A DNA stretch of 52,504 nucleotides. Source: an uncultured Methylibium sp. (lineage in GTDB: Bacteria; Pseudomonadota; Gammaproteobacteria; Burkholderiales; Burkholderiaceae_C). The DNA is taken from assembly GCF_902826655.1 (NCBI RefSeq), contig NZ_CADEFR010000024.1:1-52504 (forward strand). Direction: 5' to 3'. The notes beneath the pieces were generated by a model. It was not told the origin of the DNA. It saw nothing but the letters and a program-made list of their open reading frames with translations, and did not search any database. The position numbers and the translations under genes were made by a program. Positions 47,676-52,504 of the stretch are shown here, one piece after another. How positions within the stretch are numbered: the stretch's first letter is position 1; each line of letters begins with the position of its first letter.

Positions 47676-48797
47676 TCAGGCCGTCGTGGCCTCGGCGCGC
47701 CGCACCTGGGCCGCCAGGGCCAGCAGCGCGCCGACGACGATGCCGGCCACGGCCAGCGCCGCGCCGGCCGACAGCATCGCGAGCCCGGTCACGCCCTGCC
47801 CCACCGAGCAGCCGGCGGCGGTGACGCCGCCGATGCCCATCAGCAGGCCGCCCAGCAGGTGGTCGCGCAACTCGCGCGGGCCGGAGAAGGACTCGAGCCG
47901 GAACTCGCCGCGCAGCCGCGCCGACACGAAGCTGCCCGCCAGCACGCCGACGGTCAGCATCACGCCGAAGCTCACGGTCGCGTTGCGGTCGGACCAGAAG
48001 GTCAGCAGGTCCAGCGTGTGCGCGACCGGCGCGGTGAAGGTCAGCGCCTCCGGGCGGCGCGACTGCGTGCCCAGCCAGGCCGGCTCGAGCGTCTCGGGGT
48101 GGTCGGGCAGGTAGCCGACGAAGCCGGTGAGCCACCAGGCGGTCGGCACCAGCAGGCCGATGACGACGCTGGCGACCCACTGCGTCGGCTCCATGTCGGC
48201 GCGTCGCCGCCACAGCCAGACGATGGCGGCCAGCAGCACGAGCCCCAGCAGGACGCCGCGCCAGGCCGCAGCCGATCCCGGCAGCCAGGCGGTCAGCAGC
48301 GAGCCCAGGTCCTGCGGCGTCGGCAGCTGCACGCCCCAGCTGTCGACGCTGCGCACGCGCGCCTCGGCGAACACGCCGCGCAGCGTCATCTGCGCCGCGA
48401 TCGCCGCCACCAGCAGCGTGACGATCGCCTTCAGGTTGCCTGCGCCGGCCTTCACCAGGCTGCGCTGCGGGCAGCCGGCCGCCAGCACCATGCCGTAGCC
48501 GAACACGACGCCGCCGAGCAGGTAGGACGCCCACAGGAAGCGGTCGCTCCAGGCCAGCGCGCGCGGCGCCTCGAAGACCTGCAGCGCGATCAGTGCCTGC
48601 GTGCCCGCCGCGGCGACCACGACCACCAGCAGCCAGGACAGCATGCGCCCCTGGCCGCCGAAGATGTACCAGTCCGCGATCGCGCCGCGCACGCAGAAGC
48701 GCGAGGCCTGACCGGCCGCGCCCAGCACCAGCCCGAGCAGCAAGGCGCCCCAGACGACGGCCTGGGTGGCGGCTTGCGGGGAGAGCGGGAAGTCCAT
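47676..48797 (-). CDS. YeeE/YedE-family sulfur-compound transporter
   Basis: A 373-residue inner-membrane protein with about nine or more helices, of the YeeE (TsuA) family that imports thiosulfate or related sulfur compounds. The three functional cysteines of the family are present in order: Cys35 in SRFCVRGA, Cys109 in LAAGCPQRSLVKAG and Cys330 in TAAGCSVGQGVTG. The start at MDFPLSPQAATQAVVWGALL matches the first helix; an upstream ATG at 48863 would add a Pro-rich stretch without family support. It is divergent from the soxCDYZA genes across about 115 bases, so thiosulfate uptake or export of sulfite is plausible. Confidence 0.87.
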   Translation of the reverse strand: MDFPLSPQAATQAVVWGALLLGLVLGAAGQASRFCVRGAIADWYIFGGQGRMLSWLLVVVVAAAGTQALIALQVFEAPRALAWSDRFLWASYLLGGVVFGYGMVLAAGCPQRSLVKAGAGNLKAIVTLLVAAIAAQMTLRGVFAEARVRSVDSWGVQLPTPQDLGSLLTAWLPGSAAAWRGVLLGLVLLAAIVWLWRRRADMEPTQWVASVVIGLLVPTAWWLTGFVGYLPDHPETLEPAWLGTQSRRPEALTFTAPVAHTLDLLTFWSDRNATVSFGVMLTVGVLAGSFVSARLRGEFRLESFSGPRELRDHLLGGLLMGIGGVTAAGCSVGQGVTGLAMLSAGAALAVAGIVVGALLALAAQVRRAEATTA

Positions 48798-48861
48798 GGG
48801 CGGCGGCGGTCGGATCGGGCCGACATTCTGCCCGCCGGGCGGTGCAAACCCGCATAGCCGC

Positions 48862-48886
48862 ATATTTGCATACGCTTATATTTGCA
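48862..48886. promoter_or_regulatory. ATATTTGCA direct repeats in the yeeE-like / soxC divergent promoter
   Basis: Exact 9-base repeats ATATTTGCA at 48862-48870 and 48878-48886, 16 bases apart, lie in the only strongly A+T-rich patch of the region. TATATT (48877-48882) fits a -10 box for soxC, with a leader of about 22 bases. ArsR-family regulators of sox and sulfide genes bind A+T-rich sites of this kind, so an operator is plausible; no such regulator gene is in the window. Confidence 0.5.
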
Positions 48887-48911
48887 CTCACTGATCTAGA
48901 CGACACCCACC

Positions 48912-50285
48912 GTGCCCCCTCCCCCGTCCCTGGCCGGCCGCCTGCTGAAGGCTCCCGAGAACTTCCTCGACCGCGACGACATCCGCACGGTGTTCCGCGA
49001 AGGCAAGGCCGGCCGGCGCGACTTCATCCGCAACGCCTTCGCCGCCGCGGTGGCCGGCGGCGCGGCACCGCTGGCCGCGGCCCGGGCCAACCCGGTGGCC
49101 GGCGACGGCGACCCCAACATCCTGAGGCTGCCCGAGCACAGCCGCGGCCTGGGCCGGCCGGTCGCGACCGACGGCTACGGCAAGCCCTCGCGGTACGAGT
49201 CCAACGTGCAGCGCCGCCAGAGCCCGGGCCTGACGCAGACCACGCAGGCCTCGGTGTCGTTCGCGCCGCTGCAGAGCCTGTTCGGCATCGTCACGCCCAG
49301 CGGCCTGCACTTCGAGCGCCACCACCAGGGCTGGTGGGACATCGATCCGTCGAAGCACCGGCTGATGATCAACGGCTCGGACGAGGCGATGCTGAAGCGT
49401 GCGATGGTCTTCACGCTCGACGAGCTGATGCGCCTGCCGTCGGTGTCGCGCTTCCACTTCATCGAGTGCGGCGCCAACACCGGCATGGAGTGGGGCAACG
49501 TCGCCGTGCCCACCTGCCAGTACAGCCACGGCATGATCAGCTGCAGCGAGTTCACCGGCGTGCCGCTGAAGACCCTGCTCGACCTGTGCGGTGCCGACTG
49601 GAAGCGCGGCCGCTTCGTGCTGGCCGAAGGCGCCGACGGCTCGTCGATGACGCGCACCATCCCGCGCTCGCTGATCGACAGCGGCGAGGTGATCGTCGCC
49701 TACGGCCAGAACGGCGAGATGCTGCGGCCCGAGAACGGCTATCCGCTGCGCCTCGTCGTGCCCGGCGTGCAGGGCGTGAGCTGGGTCAAGTACCTGCGGC
49801 GCATCGAGCTCGGCGACCAGCCCTACGGCACCAAGGACGAGGTGCTGCACTACGTCGACCTGATGCCCGGCGGCCTGCACCGCCAGTACAGCTCGCTGCA
49901 GGAGGTGAAGAGCGTCGTGACCACGCCCTCGGGCGGCCAGGTGCTGCTGGACCGCGGCTACTACAACGTCTCGGGCCTCGCCTGGTCGGGCCGCGGCAAG
50001 GTCCGGCGCGTCGACGTGTCGGTCGACGGCGGCCGCAACTGGCGCATGGCGCGGCTCGAGCAGCCGGTGATGTCGAAGTGCCTCACGCGCTTCAACGTCG
50101 ACTGGGCCTGGGACGGCAGGCCGGCGCTGGTACAGAGCCGCGCGACCGACGAGACCGGCCACGTGCAGCCGAGCTATCAGCAGCTGCGCGCGGTGCGCGG
50201 CTCGCGCTCGATCTATCACAACAACGCGATCCAGACCTGGCTGGTGCAGGAGAGCGGCGAGGTGCGCAATGTGCAGCTGGCGTGA
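48912..50285 (+). CDS. soxC: Sulfane dehydrogenase subunit SoxC (molybdenum cofactor protein)
   Basis: A 457-residue periplasmic molybdoenzyme that, with SoxD, oxidises the sulfane sulfur bound to SoxY. The Tat signal GRRDFIRNAFAAAVAGGAAPLAAARA has Arg35-Arg36, suiting export of a folded cofactor protein. The molybdopterin-binding Cys186 lies in FHFIECGANTGMEWG, and TCQYSHGMISCSEFTGVPL is specific for SoxC rather than plain sulfite oxidase. The C-terminal dimer domain has VRRVDVSVDGGRNWRMARL. The start is a GTG without a clear Shine-Dalgarno sequence. Its end overlaps soxD by 17 bases. Confidence 0.94.
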   Translation: MPPPPSLAGRLLKAPENFLDRDDIRTVFREGKAGRRDFIRNAFAAAVAGGAAPLAAARANPVAGDGDPNILRLPEHSRGLGRPVATDGYGKPSRYESNVQRRQSPGLTQTTQASVSFAPLQSLFGIVTPSGLHFERHHQGWWDIDPSKHRLMINGSDEAMLKRAMVFTLDELMRLPSVSRFHFIECGANTGMEWGNVAVPTCQYSHGMISCSEFTGVPLKTLLDLCGADWKRGRFVLAEGADGSSMTRTIPRSLIDSGEVIVAYGQNGEMLRPENGYPLRLVVPGVQGVSWVKYLRRIELGDQPYGTKDEVLHYVDLMPGGLHRQYSSLQEVKSVVTTPSGGQVLLDRGYYNVSGLAWSGRGKVRRVDVSVDGGRNWRMARLEQPVMSKCLTRFNVDWAWDGRPALVQSRATDETGHVQPSYQQLRAVRGSRSIYHNNAIQTWLVQESGEVRNVQLA

Positions 50286-51324
50286 GTCCCTGCTGGCCGT
50301 CGGCGCGCTGCTGCTGTCGGCCGCCGCACTGGCGCAATCCGCCGCCCTGCCCGGCATCGGACGCCCCGCAACGCCCAGGGAGATCGCCGCCTGGGACATC
50401 GACGTGCGGCCGGACTTCAAGGGCCTGCCGCCCGGGTCGGGCTCGGTGGCCCGGGGCCAGGAGGTGTGGGAGGCCCAGTGCGCGTCCTGCCACGGCGTGT
50501 TCGGCGAGTCGGGCGAGGTCTTCAATCCCGTGGTCGGCGGCACGACCCGGGCCGATGTCGAGCGCGGCCGCGTCGCGCGCCTGACCGATGCCGGCTATCC
50601 GGGCCGCACGACGCTGATGAAGGCCTCGCAGGTCTCGACGCTGTGGGACTACATCAACCGCGCGATGCCCTGGACCGCGCCCAAGTCGCTGAGCGTCGAG
50701 GAGGTCTACGCGGTCACGGCCTACGTGCTCAACCTGGGCGGCGTGCTGCCCGACGACTTCGTTCTGAGCGACCGCAACATCGCCGACGTGCAGCGGCGCC
50801 TGCCCAACCGCGACGGCATGACACAGCGGCACGCGCTGTGGCCGGGCCGCGAGTTCGGCGGCAGCGCGCGGCCCGACGTGCAGGGCTCGGCGTGCATGCG
50901 CGACTGCGGCGGCGAGCCGAAGCTCGCGTCCTTCCTGCCCGACTTCGCGCGCGATGCGCACGGCAACCTGGCCGACCAGAACCGCGAGGTCGGTGCGCAG
51001 CGCGGTGCCGACACGCGCCGCGCCGCCGCGAACCAGCCCGTGGCGGCGGCGACATCGCCCCCCGCGCCCGCGAACGCCGCCGCACTGGCGCAGAAGCACG
51101 GCTGCACCGCCTGCCACGCGATCGACAGCCGGATCCTCGGTCCGTCGTTCCGCGAGATCGCTGCGCGCCACGCCGGTCGCGACGATGCATCGACCTGGCT
51201 CGCCGGCCGCATCAAGGCCGGCAGCAGCGGCGCCTGGGGCACGATCCCGATGCCGCCGCAATCCGCGCCCGATGCCGACCTGCGTTCGATCGCCGACTGG
51301 CTGGCGCGCGGCGCCGCGCCCTGA
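50269..51324 (+). CDS. soxD: SoxD diheme cytochrome c
   Basis: A 351-residue periplasmic electron acceptor of SoxC. A signal peptide (LLAVGALLLSAAALAQ) precedes two heme c domains: CASCH at 71-75 and CTACH at 279-283, separated by a long linker with a Cys pair (SACMRDCGG) and an Ala/Pro stretch (about 255-272). Axial Met candidates are in RAMPW and TIPMPP. Two hemes match the Paracoccus-type SoxD. The start overlaps the soxC end, so translation is coupled. The presence of SoxCD implies full oxidation of thiosulfate to sulfate rather than sulfur-globule storage. Confidence 0.93.
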   Translation: MCSWRESLLAVGALLLSAAALAQSAALPGIGRPATPREIAAWDIDVRPDFKGLPPGSGSVARGQEVWEAQCASCHGVFGESGEVFNPVVGGTTRADVERGRVARLTDAGYPGRTTLMKASQVSTLWDYINRAMPWTAPKSLSVEEVYAVTAYVLNLGGVLPDDFVLSDRNIADVQRRLPNRDGMTQRHALWPGREFGGSARPDVQGSACMRDCGGEPKLASFLPDFARDAHGNLADQNREVGAQRGADTRRAAANQPVAAATSPPAPANAAALAQKHGCTACHAIDSRILGPSFREIAARHAGRDDASTWLAGRIKAGSSGAWGTIPMPPQSAPDADLRSIADWLARGAAP

Positions 51325-51397
51325 TCCACCGGCTAGGGATGGCACCGAGCCGGGACCCGCCACGAATCATTAGCATCGAGTGATGAAGGAGACCCTG

Positions 51398-51865
51398 ATG
51401 AACACCCGTCGAGACATGCTCCAGCGCAGCGCGAGCGTCGCCGCGCTGATGATGGCGGCCGGCCTGCTGCCGACCGTCGCCCGCGCCCAGGCCTCGGGCT
51501 ACAACGCCGCGGCCTTCGAGACGAAGACCATGGCCGAGCTGATGAAGGCGCTCGGCGGTTCGGCACCCGCCGAGAGCAAGGACGTCACGATCACCGGTCC
51601 CGACATCGCCGAGAACGGCGCCGTCGTGCCGCTGGGCGCCGCGACCACGCTGCCGGGCGTGAAGCGTCTCGCGCTGCTGGTCGAGAAGAACCCCAGCATC
51701 ATGACCTCGATCTTCGAGCTGACCGATGCGGTCGAGCCCTCGATCACGACGCGCGTGAAGATGGGCCAGTCGTCCAACGTCTTCGCGGTCGCGATGATGA
51801 ACGACGGCCGCGTGCTGTATGCGCAGAAGGAAGTCAAGGTGACGCTCGGCGGTTGCGGCGGCTGA
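51398..51865 (+). CDS. soxY: Sulfur-carrier protein SoxY
   Basis: A 155-residue periplasmic protein that carries sulfur intermediates on its penultimate cysteine: the C-terminus is LGGCGG, the defining SoxY tail. The Tat-type signal TRRDMLQRSASVAALMMAAGLLP indicates export, probably already folded with SoxZ. I chose the ATG at 51398 because AGGAGA lies six bases upstream; a GTG/ATG pair at 51380/51383 would add a few residues only. It follows soxD by 73 bases. Confidence 0.96.
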   Translation: MNTRRDMLQRSASVAALMMAAGLLPTVARAQASGYNAAAFETKTMAELMKALGGSAPAESKDVTITGPDIAENGAVVPLGAATTLPGVKRLALLVEKNPSIMTSIFELTDAVEPSITTRVKMGQSSNVFAVAMMNDGRVLYAQKEVKVTLGGCGG

Positions 51866-51917
51866 AGCCTCGCGCCCGCTTCGACACCCCGAACCGCAAC
51901 GATCGAAGGAGATTCCC

Positions 51918-52229
51918 ATGGCAGACCCGATGCGCATCCGAGCCCAGGTGGCCGGCCCCAACGCCACCGTCCGCGTGCTGATGGCCCACGAGATGGAGAC
52001 CGGTCAGCGCAAGGACTCGTCCGGCAAGACGATCCCGGCCTGGCACATCCAGCAGGTCAGCGCGAAGCACAACGACAAGACCGTGATGACCGCCCAGTGG
52101 GGCCCGGCCGTCGCGAAGAACCCCTTCCTGCAGTTCACGATCAAGGGCGCGAAGGCCGGCGACAAGGTCGCGATCACCTGGGTCGACAACAAGGGCGACA
52201 CGCGCACCGACGAAGCCACGGTGTCCTGA
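51918..52229 (+). CDS. soxZ: Sulfur-carrier partner SoxZ
   Basis: A 103-residue immunoglobulin-like protein that forms the SoxYZ heterodimer. The sequence MADPMRIRAQVAGPNATVRVLMAHEMETGQRKDSSG is typical of SoxZ, as is the IPAWHIQQVSAKHNDKTVM segment. There is no signal peptide; SoxZ travels across the membrane with SoxY. GAAGGAGA precedes the ATG. The gap to soxY is 52 bases. Confidence 0.96.
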   Translation: MADPMRIRAQVAGPNATVRVLMAHEMETGQRKDSSGKTIPAWHIQQVSAKHNDKTVMTAQWGPAVAKNPFLQFTIKGAKAGDKVAITWVDNKGDTRTDEATVS

Positions 52230-52274
52230 GCACCCGCGCGCGATCGGCAGGAAGAACCACGGAGACAAGCCCGA

Positions 52275-52504
52275 ATGAGACACGCAAGGATCGCCGGCGG
52301 TGCGCTGGCCGCCGTCGCACTGGCCACGGCCGGCGTCGCCTGGTCGCAGGCCAGGAGCACGGCCGACGGCATCGCCGAATACCGCAGGATGCTCGAGGAC
52401 GGCAACCCGGCCGACCTCTTCGAAGCCAAGGGCGAGGCCCTGTGGAAGCAGAAGCGCGGGCCGAAGAACGCCTCGCTCGAGCGGTGCGATCTGGGCAAGG
52501 GGCC
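52275..52504 (+). CDS. soxA: Thiosulfate-oxidising cytochrome SoxA (N-terminal fragment)
   Basis: The first 76 codons of soxA, cut by the right edge. A signal peptide (IAGGALAAVALATAGVAWSQ) is followed by DGIAEYRRMLEDGNPADLFEAKGEALWKQKRGPKNASLERCDLGKG, a clear SoxA N-terminus. SoxAX joins thiosulfate to the SoxY cysteine as the first step of the pathway. The ATG follows GGAGA. soxX and soxB, needed for a working system, are expected to the right but are not seen. Confidence 0.93.
   Translation, partial: MRHARIAGGALAAVALATAGVAWSQARSTADGIAEYRRMLEDGNPADLFEAKGEALWKQKRGPKNASLERCDLGKG

Overview
The window is about 70% G+C and reads like the chromosome of a betaproteobacterium of the order Burkholderiales. 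Pointers are the homodimeric-type pyruvate dehydrogenase operon with a lipoyl domain on the E3 subunit, the waaC/waaA core-LPS pair, a class 2 PyrD, the Ada/AlkA fusion next to ogt, and a soxCDYZA cluster. The genus (Rubrivivax, Leptothrix, Methylibium or a relative) cannot be fixed from sequence reading alone. Genes are densely packed. I see no tRNA, rRNA, CRISPR array, insertion sequence or prophage, and no gene-free stretch longer than about 300 bases. Long open frames opposite real genes are frequent because of the base composition and were discarded.

Layout. Positions 1-566 hold the end of a membrane pyrophosphatase with an OmpA-like tail. Positions 612-11355 are one block of minus-strand genes: the aceE-aceF-lpdA operon with a flavoprotein appended, then a FecA-like TonB receptor and a cytochrome b561. 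Positions 11531-14710 encode a membrane PAS histidine kinase and a FixJ-type regulator, divergent from aceE. Positions 14794-21446 are housekeeping genes (folD, M3 oligopeptidase, a secreted glutaredoxin-like protein, rpiA, pyrD, a class V aminotransferase). Positions 21454-25115 carry the lipopolysaccharide-precursor genes waaA, waaC and a phosphohexomutase. Positions 25274-28151 form an alkylation-repair operon (ada/alkA-ogt-eamA), followed by an Aer-like chemotaxis receptor.

Positions 29929-37246 form a catabolic unit. A FeaR-like AraC regulator is divergent from a branched-chain-amino-acid-type ABC transporter and an aromatic-type aldehyde dehydrogenase. The last ATPase gene (livF) has no stop codon and runs in frame into the dehydrogenase, whose own ribosome site and ATG remain inside the fused frame. 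Positions 37311-47472 look like an envelope/stress region: Cys-repeat periplasmic protein, DUF2177 membrane protein, phospholipase D-type lipoprotein, PQQ-type sugar dehydrogenase, AsmA-like protein, AI-2E-type exporter, Crp-like regulator and Fe-superoxide dismutase. A short shared motif (GTAGGA core) lies upstream of four of its transcription units. Positions 47676-52504 are a sulfur-oxidation region: a YeeE-type sulfur-compound transporter divergent from soxC-soxD-soxY-soxZ-soxA, the last cut by the window edge.

Two window-wide signals stand out. Five start codons are preceded at exactly six bases by a -10-like hexamer, which suggests leaderless transcripts. Two intergenic hairpins share a G-run/AAGCAAA core and look like members of one dispersed repeat family.
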